A program made the translations under genes and the position numbers. A stretch of DNA of 51,459 bases, from positions 1 to 51,459 of IMG/VR virus record IMGVR_UViG_3300034101_005634; one strand, 5' to 3'. The notes under the pieces were generated by a model. That model ran no database searches and was not told the origin of the DNA. It saw nothing but the letters and a program-made list of their open reading frames with translations. Every line of letters begins with the position of its first letter. The first letter of the stretch is position 1. Shown piece by piece: positions 8,306 to 14,862 of the stretch. This DNA is from a virus.

Positions 8306-8503
8306 TTAACTATGAACTAAATACGCATTAAAATCTGGCGTGTTGTCTTTTTTAAAATCATTTTTAAAAATAGAGATATTAACTTTTTGTGTAGAGCCAT
8401 CCTTTAAAGTAAATTCTATAGACCCAGAAAGATATTGTTTTTCTTGTTTTGTTTTTTTAATCCAAAACGATCCTATTTTTTTATTACTCCAAGGACTCTG
8501 CAT
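8306..8503 (-). CDS. Small DUF736-like protein
   Basis: A 65-residue protein whose pattern (IGSFWIKKTKQEKQYLSGSI, then a G-S-T-Q-K-V-N-I-S-I-F-K-N-D strand) resembles the DUF736 or OB-like group of small phage and plasmid proteins, which have G.W.....G..Y.SG followed by a V.IF.N strand. Function is unknown. Such genes often lie near DNA-metabolism genes. Its ATG overlaps the stop of the 56-residue gene upstream. It is the last gene of the leftward unit that starts at 14554. Confidence 0.55.
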   Translation of the reverse strand: MQSPWSNKKIGSFWIKKTKQEKQYLSGSIEFTLKDGSTQKVNISIFKNDFKKDNTPDFNAYLVHS

Positions 8504-8654
8504 TTAATGTTTTTTTTAATTCTTTAATAAAGATTGGTCGAGCGCTTCTTGATAGTAATTTATATTGTTTTTTCAAACGCTTATAAACTCTTTTAGATAT
8601 TTCGTCATCAAAATTAATTAATTTTCTCAATTCTTTAGCTTTTTTGTTGTTCAT
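8484..8654 (-). CDS. Small basic protein, 56 aa
   Basis: A short gene starting at ATG 8654-8652 (MNNKKAKELRKLINFDDEIS) and ending at TAA 8486-8484. It is very lysine/arginine rich with a helical pattern (KRVYKRLKKQYKLLSRSARP). Its start overlaps the stop of the GNAT gene as ATGA (8654-8651), and its 3' end overlaps the next gene start by 20 bp, so coupled translation on both sides supports a real gene. A nucleic-acid-binding role is possible from charge alone. No family is recognised. Confidence 0.6.
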   Translation of the reverse strand: MNNKKAKELRKLINFDDEISKRVYKRLKKQYKLLSRSARPIFIKELKKTLNAESLE

Positions 8655-9106
8655 AATTTTCCAATAAATGTTTGGGTATCTTTTTTAAAATCCATTTTTT
8701 CATAAAAGTTTTTAACTTGATATGAGTTTGGATGTTTATAAACTCTTGACATACATATATATTTAAATTCTTTTTCTTTAGCGAATTTTACAGCTTCTTT
8801 AAAAAGCTTATAACCTGCTTTTGGATTTTTAGATAACCAAAGAAATTCAGTAAAAATTGATTCATTAAATTTAACACTCTTATCGTTTATAAAAATTATT
8901 AATGCATCATATTTTTCTCCATTAAAATTAGCCCATACAAATACATCCCAAGCTAAAATATATTTATTAGCAAAATTATTTGTTATTGAATCTTTGCTAT
9001 GTTTTAAATAATAATGAGATTGATTTTCGTTTTCAAAAATGAATAACTCATCAATATCTTCTATTACTTTTTTATATTCTTCTGGGTCTAAGATTCTTTT
9101 TATCAT
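8651..9106 (-). CDS. GNAT-family N-acetyltransferase-like protein
   Basis: A 151-residue protein with GNAT layout. An N-terminal helix (DPEEYKKVIEDIDELF) is followed by central strands (NKYILAWDVFVWANFNGEKY, DALIIFIND). Next come a phosphate-loop-like position around KNPKAGYKLFKEAVKFAKEK, the strand FKYICMSRVY, and the typical C-terminal segment NFYEKMDFKKDTQTFIGKL, where GNATs have FYEKxGFxxxxxxFxK. The acetyl-CoA loop lacks the textbook QxxGxG, so the substrate and even activity are uncertain. It overlaps its neighbours by 4 bp on each side (ATGA type). Phage GNATs act on host proteins or on modified bases, but nothing here tells which. Confidence 0.6.
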   Translation of the reverse strand: MIKRILDPEEYKKVIEDIDELFIFENENQSHYYLKHSKDSITNNFANKYILAWDVFVWANFNGEKYDALIIFINDKSVKFNESIFTEFLWLSKNPKAGYKLFKEAVKFAKEKEFKYICMSRVYKHPNSYQVKNFYEKMDFKKDTQTFIGKL

Positions 9107-9930
9107 TTTTTACTTAAAATTGATAGTAATGATCTAGCTTCTTTTGCTGGAATATCTTCAAATTTAAACCAATCTTTTGCTGATTCATTTCTATACGTTT
9201 CAGACGACCACAAATCTCTTAAAAGGTTTTTAAATTCATCAAAGCTTGTAACACTATGTTTCTCTCTAACGATTTTTTCCAAAATATTACTTGGAGTAAT
9301 TGGAATGATTGAAGAATCGTAACCTGTTTCCTGTATACCAGATGGAAGTGCTGTTTTTGATTTATCAATTTCATCAGCACCAACAATATGGATATTTAAA
9401 AAATTACGAACACAACGAACGAATGCTCTATTACAGGCGATAGTCTCCAAGAATTTAATACAAAAATCATCAGTATTTTCAGAAGTAGCATTAGCTGCAT
9501 CTTCGAACGTTATAACACGATTATCTGTTTCATAGTTTCCGATCCAAGAAATTCTACACACTGCTGTCACGTAATTTTTGTCAATATGAGAAATTGTATA
9601 TGAGATATCATTATAACCCCTAAGCTTAGTAAGCTCTTTAATCCCACCAAGCATAATTAAGAGTTGGTTGTCTGCTAAACCTTCAATTGAATTTGGGAAT
9701 TCTTTTTTTCTCAAATCAAACCACCCCTTATTAGGGTAGAGAAATTCGTTTTTAATCATTTTCCTCCAATTGATTGAGCCGTCATCATTGAAATGATAAT
9801 TTACGCTATTCAATAATCCATATTCATTTCTTGAGTATTTTTGAAACGGACTAATAGTTGATTCTTCATTAATGTTTTCAAATGCTTCTTGCTTAACTTC
9901 AATTGGTTGCTTTTGTTTTGTTTTGCTCAT
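9103..9930 (-). CDS. Candidate Rad52-like single-strand annealing protein
   Basis: A 275-residue protein. The central part, residues about 55-190, reads INWRKMIKNEFLYPNKGWF, later YTISHIDKNYVTAVCRISWI, and then FLETIACNRAFVRCVRNFLN. A beta-hairpin with a V.A...W strand followed by a helix carrying ACNRA..R..RNFL is the layout seen in phage Rad52/Sak/Erf-type annealing proteins and their relatives. I cannot assign a specific family. A flexible N-terminus (KQKQPIEVKQEAFENINEE) and a helical C-terminus flank the core. It overlaps the GT9-like gene upstream by 32 bp. A recombination role would complement RecA and the nucleases here, but a different beta-rich phage protein is possible. Confidence 0.4.
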   Translation of the reverse strand: MSKTKQKQPIEVKQEAFENINEESTISPFQKYSRNEYGLLNSVNYHFNDDGSINWRKMIKNEFLYPNKGWFDLRKKEFPNSIEGLADNQLLIMLGGIKELTKLRGYNDISYTISHIDKNYVTAVCRISWIGNYETDNRVITFEDAANATSENTDDFCIKFLETIACNRAFVRCVRNFLNIHIVGADEIDKSKTALPSGIQETGYDSSIIPITPSNILEKIVREKHSVTSFDEFKNLLRDLWSSETYRNESAKDWFKFEDIPAKEARSLLSILSKK

Positions 9931-11071
9931 AAATATAAAAATGATCTAATTCACTCCAATATTCATCATTGTCTAATATGTAAGATATTTTGTCAACCAT
10001 TTTTTCTTTAATCAGCCAATGAGCTTTGCTTGCGTATATATCATCACCTTCAACTAAAATTTTATTAGAGAAGAATTTACAATTTTGGTGAGCATTTTTT
10101 AATTTATTTTTATTTATAGTATATAGATTTACTGGATAATCAAAATATTTATTTTTAATCAAACCCAAGTCGCCTTCGTTTTTTACTAAAATTTGAAATT
10201 CAATTTTATATCTTTTTAAAATATTAAAATATTCTTCAGGTATTGTATCAGAATCTTTATCAACTATTAAAGATAGTTTTTTGATATTATTTTTAATTTT
10301 TAATAGACCTTTGTGTTGTATTATTTTATCGGTAATTATGGCGACTTTATAATTTAAACAATATTGTAAGAATATTTCTTCATTAAATCCATAATCAGTT
10401 CTAATAAATATTATTTTATTTTTATCTAAATTATTATTAAATGATTTATCTGGGATAACCTCTATAACTCTCTCGTTAAATAGCGGACCAATATGAATCG
10501 TTTTGAAGTTAACTGTCTTTTTTTGTTTTAAAATTGTTAAAACAGCTTGAGCTATTTCTTCTGGGTTTATAGTGTTAATTTCTTCTTTGGGGTCTATTAA
10601 ATTAAGACATGGTTTATTTGACCATTTTGCAGAAATATCAATTTTTTCATTTTTTCTAGACCAGTATCCATTTGAGATAGATGGATATATGTTGCCAAAT
10701 AAATTAATAATAGGTATGTTTTTAGAGCTTGCATAATGAGAGTAAACATTGTCAACGCCAATATATAACAAAGATTTTGATAATACATATGCGTATTGTT
10801 TGAATGATAAATTAGATAAGCATTTATTTACATTACGAATCGGTTCCGAACTGCAATCTATCTGTATGATTTTTATATTTTTTTCAATTAAAAATGGTTT
10901 CAATAATTCTAAAACCATATTGTAATGTTTATAATTTTTTGATTGAGTTTTGTCTTCAGAGTAAATAACTATATATTTTTCATCACAAATTGGAAAATAG
11001 TGTTCTGAGATTATTGGTTTTGAAATATAAACACCTAAACTTTTTGCGTATTCTTCTAAAATGTGCGACAT
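9899..11071 (-). CDS. C-terminal half of a GT9 (heptosyltransferase-like) glycosyltransferase plus extra domain
   Basis: A 390-residue protein that starts like the middle of a GT9 enzyme: HILEEYAKSLGVYISKP, then the second Rossmann domain with KYIVIYSEDKTQSKNYKHY. The GT9 acceptor/donor region follows (LSKSLLYIGVDNVYSHYASS, PIINLFGNIYPS), corresponding to the D...H.A....P...LFG signature. Residues after about 190 form an additional region (VNFKTIHIGPLFNERVIEVI onward) of unknown function. The N-terminal GT9 half is encoded at the end of the preceding gene, which stops 2 nt before this ATG (TAA-TT-ATG). The two products may assemble as a split enzyme. The substrate is probably a surface sugar (inference). 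Confidence 0.65.
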   Translation of the reverse strand: MSHILEEYAKSLGVYISKPIISEHYFPICDEKYIVIYSEDKTQSKNYKHYNMVLELLKPFLIEKNIKIIQIDCSSEPIRNVNKCLSNLSFKQYAYVLSKSLLYIGVDNVYSHYASSKNIPIINLFGNIYPSISNGYWSRKNEKIDISAKWSNKPCLNLIDPKEEINTINPEEIAQAVLTILKQKKTVNFKTIHIGPLFNERVIEVIPDKSFNNNLDKNKIIFIRTDYGFNEEIFLQYCLNYKVAIITDKIIQHKGLLKIKNNIKKLSLIVDKDSDTIPEEYFNILKRYKIEFQILVKNEGDLGLIKNKYFDYPVNLYTINKNKLKNAHQNCKFFSNKILVEGDDIYASKAHWLIKEKMVDKISYILDNDEYWSELDHFYIYEQNKTKATN

Positions 11072-11073
11072 AA

Positions 11074-12984
11074 TTATTTATATAATGAAAATTGATTTTT
11101 AGTTAAACCATTATGAATATAAGAGATGTTTTTCTGTGTTGTTGTATGTGGATAAAACGCTAATTGAAAAAACCCATTAGAATCGCCAACACCCTCTAAC
11201 ATAAATTGATTTTCTAAAATGGGTGAGTATGGTAAACATTTATAAATAAATGGATTATCTTCTATGTATTCGAAATACTTTGGATTAGTAAATATATATA
11301 TGTTATATGTTGGATATTGTTTTTTTAAATTTTTTATTAAAGAATTAATCAATAATACATCTGTTTCTGATTGTGGAATAACTACGGCAATTCTTTTGTC
11401 TTCGTCTTCTTTTGAGAATAATGAAGAGAATTCTATTTTTTTGTTTTTTAAATTATTTTCTTTTGCTATTTTTATAAAATGATCTACCACCTGATCAGTA
11501 TTTATTTTTTCATTCGTTATTTTATTTCTCCATATCTTAAATGCATTGGAATTAAAATCTATATCTTCATTTAAAATATTTTTGTGAATGTCTATAATAA
11601 ATTCTTCAATAGACATCTGCCCTTTGGATGGTTTATAATATTCATTAAACTTTGTTTCTGAATTAGAGAAATCATAATTATGATCTGGCATGGAATCAAT
11701 AATTTCTTCCAATTTTCGACCTATTACTTCTACTGAAAAATTATCAATAACCCAATTTCTAGCTATGACTCCAATTCTATTTTTTTCTTCAGCGTTCATA
11801 TTGTAAACCTTTTCTAGGTTTAATGCTATGGATTCTGGAGATGTTGAAGCTTTGATAAATTGAGTTCCTGGTTCTCTATATTCACTCCATTCAAGCGGGA
11901 TACCACCGCTTTCTTCTGTGCAGTTCTCTTCGCCACAAGAATAATTAGTTACTAGTGTAATCAACTCCGTAAGTTTAGCTTCTTGAATTGGAATCTCTTG
12001 CCCTCCGCTTGTAAATGGGTGGCAATAGACATCCATTAAATTATAAATTTCATTTAATTGTTTTTCATTTACTCCGTGGGTAACATTAGTGGTATTTAAT
12101 GTGTTATTTTCTCCACATGAATCACAATTTTGTTGTTCTCCGCTAAATGGTTTTATTTTATATGTATTGCAATTATTACAAAAATAAGTAGTAATAATAT
12201 CATTGTGATCAATGCCCTTTTCATTTAAAAAATTAATAATATTCCACCCTTCTGACCAGCAGGTATGTAATAATAGTTTGCATTTGGATTCTGGGTTTTT
12301 GTTTTTAAAAATCTTAAATCCATCTAAGAGATTAGGAACTGACTTTCTTAATTGATTTCTGAACACAAAACCGACAATAAAACAATCTAAATCTATATTG
12401 TTTTGGAGTCTTAATTCATTTCTTTTTTGAGTATCTAATTTGTAAAAATTATGAATATCCACTGATCCGTGTAATGTTTTTATATGATCATAACCCATTT
12501 GTTGAAATGCTTTTTCTGCAAATGAAGACCAAACATAGTAGTTTTTTATTTTTGGCGCATACTCAATAGCTTGGGGTAATATTGGAAGACTGTCTAGCGT
12601 GGTCCAAACCATACAATTTATTTTATTCCACCAAGGTTTTGTATGAAATTGATTGAATGCCCAGATATCCTCTATACCAATATAGACATCTGGTTTTACT
12701 GCATTAATAATCTGGTCAATCATTAATCCTCCATAACTAGCAACCCTTTGTTCGTCTTGATTTAAATTCTGAATTGTTTCCATTGGCGGCAAAGTGCCAT
12801 AGCATTGCCACGGAGTTGAATTTGTGATTTGATTTTTTCTAAAATCATGTCCATTTGCAGCTTCAACAATATTATATTTATTTGTCGAATAAAGATATCT
12901 TAAGATATTTTTTTTATTTTTACCAAATCCTGTAAAAGCTTTACAAAAATTAGAATGTATTAATACTGTTTTTTTATTTTTCAT
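11074..12984 (-). CDS. GT4 glycosyltransferase with zinc-ribbon insert, fused to GT9 N-terminal half
   Basis: A 636-residue protein. Residues 1-470 are a GT-B fold GT4 enzyme with LIHSNFCKAFTGFGKN at the start and the donor-site segment YNLMDVYCHPFTSGGQEIPI with the following EAK helix. Between these sits a Cys insert, CNNC-x14-CDSC, a likely zinc ribbon. After about residue 525 a new Rossmann half starts (DKRIAVVIPQSETDVLLINS, YPTYNIYIFTNPKYFEYIED), which matches the N-terminal half of GT9 heptosyltransferases. It ends at NQFSLYK, and the next gene continues with the GT9 C-terminal half. A phage-encoded surface- or virion-glycan role is likely. The donor sugar is unknown. It overlaps the 12974-13444 gene by 11 bp. 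Confidence 0.75.
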   Translation of the reverse strand: MKNKKTVLIHSNFCKAFTGFGKNKKNILRYLYSTNKYNIVEAANGHDFRKNQITNSTPWQCYGTLPPMETIQNLNQDEQRVASYGGLMIDQIINAVKPDVYIGIEDIWAFNQFHTKPWWNKINCMVWTTLDSLPILPQAIEYAPKIKNYYVWSSFAEKAFQQMGYDHIKTLHGSVDIHNFYKLDTQKRNELRLQNNIDLDCFIVGFVFRNQLRKSVPNLLDGFKIFKNKNPESKCKLLLHTCWSEGWNIINFLNEKGIDHNDIITTYFCNNCNTYKIKPFSGEQQNCDSCGENNTLNTTNVTHGVNEKQLNEIYNLMDVYCHPFTSGGQEIPIQEAKLTELITLVTNYSCGEENCTEESGGIPLEWSEYREPGTQFIKASTSPESIALNLEKVYNMNAEEKNRIGVIARNWVIDNFSVEVIGRKLEEIIDSMPDHNYDFSNSETKFNEYYKPSKGQMSIEEFIIDIHKNILNEDIDFNSNAFKIWRNKITNEKINTDQVVDHFIKIAKENNLKNKKIEFSSLFSKEDEDKRIAVVIPQSETDVLLINSLIKNLKKQYPTYNIYIFTNPKYFEYIEDNPFIYKCLPYSPILENQFMLEGVGDSNGFFQLAFYPHTTTQKNISYIHNGLTKNQFSLYK

Positions 12985-13444
12985 TTGAACTTATGCGAAA
13001 AGAATAAATTTGATTTAATGCAAACTTAAAAAATTGAACCAATGAGTATGCTTCTGCCATTTCTAAACCTATGCCAAATTTATTGGCAGAATTCCTTGTT
13101 ATTGAAAATGAAAATGCTTTTTGTCCGTTCTTTTTTGTATATGGTTTAAATGATATTGCGGTTTTATTCTCTTCGTAAGTATGAAAAGCTGAAAACTCCG
13201 AATACTGTTCTATTGCATAAATAAATCCGCCAAGTTCGTTTTCGTTAAATTTTAAAGAAATTGATTTTTCTGGATTTTTAAAATTTTCAGAGAAAGAGCC
13301 ATTTTTTGTTTTATCATTCCATGAAAATTGTTGTATAGCAGTCATAAATACTGCTGGCTCTTTTGATTTATTTGCCACTCCAATTTGGAAGCCAAAGGCG
13401 CAACCACTATTACTTGAGTTTGGTTTATAATACTGAACAATCAT
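12974..13444 (-). CDS. Unknown beta-rich protein, possible Whirly/PC4-like ssDNA-binding protein
   Basis: A 156-residue protein, MIVQYYKPNSSNSGCAFGFQ. It shows repeated strand pairs (AFGFQIGV, AVFMTAIQQFSWN, SISLKFNENELGGFIYAIEQ, KTAISFKPY, KAFSFSITRNS) and a C-terminal helix (EMAEAYSLVQFFKFALNQIY). A strand set followed by a K.s..E...... helix, then again strands and a helix, is compatible with the Whirly/PC4-like ssDNA-binding fold. That is a structural guess without a diagnostic motif. It sits between the APH-like gene and the GT4 gene with an 11-bp overlap. Single-copy acidic and basic patches are balanced, and there is no membrane segment. Confidence 0.4.
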   Translation of the reverse strand: MIVQYYKPNSSNSGCAFGFQIGVANKSKEPAVFMTAIQQFSWNDKTKNGSFSENFKNPEKSISLKFNENELGGFIYAIEQYSEFSAFHTYEENKTAISFKPYTKKNGQKAFSFSITRNSANKFGIGLEMAEAYSLVQFFKFALNQIYSFRISSNEK

Positions 13445-13483
13445 GTTATATGATTATATTAATTTTAAAAAATTCAATAAAAT

Positions 13484-14554
13484 TTAAGCTTTTTCGTATA
13501 AAATTGGCTCAGTAATTGTTTTGAATATGAAATCTTTATTTTCAAAAAAATAATTTATTTTTAAAAATCTTTGAAAATTATTAGAAAAATCTTTTGCTAT
13601 GTCAATTATTTTTTCTTGTCTTATTGAATTTAATAAATATGTTTCCTTTAGATAAGAATGAAGTATATGCAATAGTTTTTTTCTTATGGCTATATTATAA
13701 CAAATAGAATAAAGATTTTTATTTTCTTCTAGATTCAAATCAAAATTTTTGCAAAATTTATTTAAGAAATAAATTTCAGATTTTTCATCCAAGCATAAAT
13801 TTATAAATAAATCAGCCAAATCTAGAAAACAATGACAAGAATAACAATCACCAAAATTAATAAATTTAAATGCATTATTTCTATATAAAATATTTTTTGT
13901 GTTTAAATTGCCATGGCATATAAATTTTTTATTGTTTATTAATTCTTCATTAATATTTTTAAGGTCTTTTTCTAAATTTTTAAATATTTTTTGTAACTTA
14001 TTTAAATCTGTATATTCATCTATCAAAGTTAGAGATTCTTTTGATAATGAATTTAAGTTATTTTTATTTAAAAAACTTTTTATATGGTGTTTATAATCAA
14101 ATGTTATATTTTTGGAGTTTTGTAATAATTTATATGAGTGGCAAAAATTATTAAATTTTTCACAAATTATTGAAGGTCCATATGAGTATATGGAGTCTGC
14201 GTTTTCAAATGATGTCATTAACGCATACAACTCCTCACCAACTTTAATTTTTTTTCCTTCTATTAAGATTGGACTAATAAGATTATTAATTTTTTTTAAA
14301 TTTTTATATTCTTTTAGTAGATATTCACATTCTGGGTCAAGGGAGATTTTTAAGCAAAAGGTATTTTTTTGATATTCAAATTTATATAAATCATAATTAT
14401 CATTTACGCTAATTAAATTAATATTTTTTGGATGTTTGATTGGTTTATTAATATTATTCAATATCATTTTGATAAAATTTTCTTCATTATCAGAAGAGGT
14501 TGATTGCTCCACCGTGCAAAGAACTCTGTCTTGAAATAAATTTATATCACTCAT
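13484..14554 (-). CDS. APH/choline-kinase-fold protein with altered catalytic residues (possible pseudokinase)
   Basis: I chose ATG 14554 (MSDINLFQDRVL), giving 356 residues. The longer in-frame start at 14587 lies inside the upstream terminator. The C-lobe has the APH pattern: Brenner loop H214-G-N216-L-N-T-K-N221 and metal loop I-N233-F-G-D236, then CFLDLADLFINL. In active APH and choline kinases the catalytic residue is Asp (HGD) and the metal ligand is Asp (IDFGD or IDW). Both are Asn here, read directly from AAT codons. An N-lobe lysine remains in TFCLKISLD. It may be a pseudoenzyme that binds nucleotide or sugar, or use D236. It heads the leftward unit running down to 8306, just after a terminator. 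Confidence 0.6.
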   Translation of the reverse strand: MSDINLFQDRVLCTVEQSTSSDNEENFIKMILNNINKPIKHPKNINLISVNDNYDLYKFEYQKNTFCLKISLDPECEYLLKEYKNLKKINNLISPILIEGKKIKVGEELYALMTSFENADSIYSYGPSIICEKFNNFCHSYKLLQNSKNITFDYKHHIKSFLNKNNLNSLSKESLTLIDEYTDLNKLQKIFKNLEKDLKNINEELINNKKFICHGNLNTKNILYRNNAFKFINFGDCYSCHCFLDLADLFINLCLDEKSEIYFLNKFCKNFDLNLEENKNLYSICYNIAIRKKLLHILHSYLKETYLLNSIRQEKIIDIAKDFSNNFQRFLKINYFFENKDFIFKTITEPILYEKA

Positions 14555-14568
14555 AACGTATGATAAAA

Positions 14569-14598
14569 AATAAACCCCATTTTTCAATGGGGTTTATT
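14569..14598 (-). terminator. Rho-independent terminator, leftward
   Basis: A perfect 12-bp stem (14569-14580 with 14587-14598, arm AATAAACCCCAT) closes a 6-nt loop. Read leftward it is followed by a T-rich tract (TTTTTTATCA). It ends the very long leftward unit that begins at nrdB (35535), about 21 kb upstream, and separates it from the APH-like gene. It also argues against the 14587 start codon of that gene, which lies in its loop region. Confidence 0.85.
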
Positions 14599-14623
14599 TA
14601 TTGTGTATTATTTAGGTTTAATC

Positions 14624-14857
14624 TTAGAAGGTTGAACCAACGCTTCTTTCTGAGATTCTAACCCCAACAACACTCGACTTTGCGAGTCTGCGCTCTGATC
14701 TATTATTCCTGTCATATACAGAGACATACGATGGGCTTTCGTTAATAAAGCGAGCGTTGATTGATTCGCCCTGCTTTGTATAAAGACCGAAGAAACGACC
14801 CCTGCTTTCACGAATTGCTCCCATAATTTGATTCAATGTTGCATTTTTCATAGGCAT
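14624..14857 (-). CDS. Small conserved phage protein, 77 aa
   Basis: Begins MPMKNATLNQIMGAIRES; the second ATG (MKNATL) is an equally possible start. The body alternates strands with conserved-looking small and charged residues (GRFFGLYTKQGESINARFIN, SPSYVSVYDRNNRSERRLAK, SSVVGVRI), which suggests a small SH3- or OB-like beta barrel, possibly RNA- or DNA-binding. I recall similar short proteins in other phages but cannot name the family. It lies 5 bp after the Clp-like gene and is followed by the terminator at 14569-14598. A second frame over the same DNA (14608-14811) is a shadow. Confidence 0.6.
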   Translation of the reverse strand: MPMKNATLNQIMGAIRESRGRFFGLYTKQGESINARFINESPSYVSVYDRNNRSERRLAKSSVVGVRISERSVGSTF

Positions 14858-14862
14858 TCATC

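Noticed and set aside
11075-11082. TATAAATA box before the GT9-like gene
   Set aside because: It overlaps the last codons and stop of the previous gene and lies only about 4 nt from the ATG, too near to act as a promoter.
13484-14587. Longer start of the APH-like gene at 14587
   Set aside because: That ATG is inside the terminator hairpin at 14569-14598; the ATG at 14554 is preferred.
14608-14811. 67-residue frame overlapping the 77-residue gene
   Set aside because: It is an alternative frame over the same DNA. The 14624-14857 product has a more natural composition and start.
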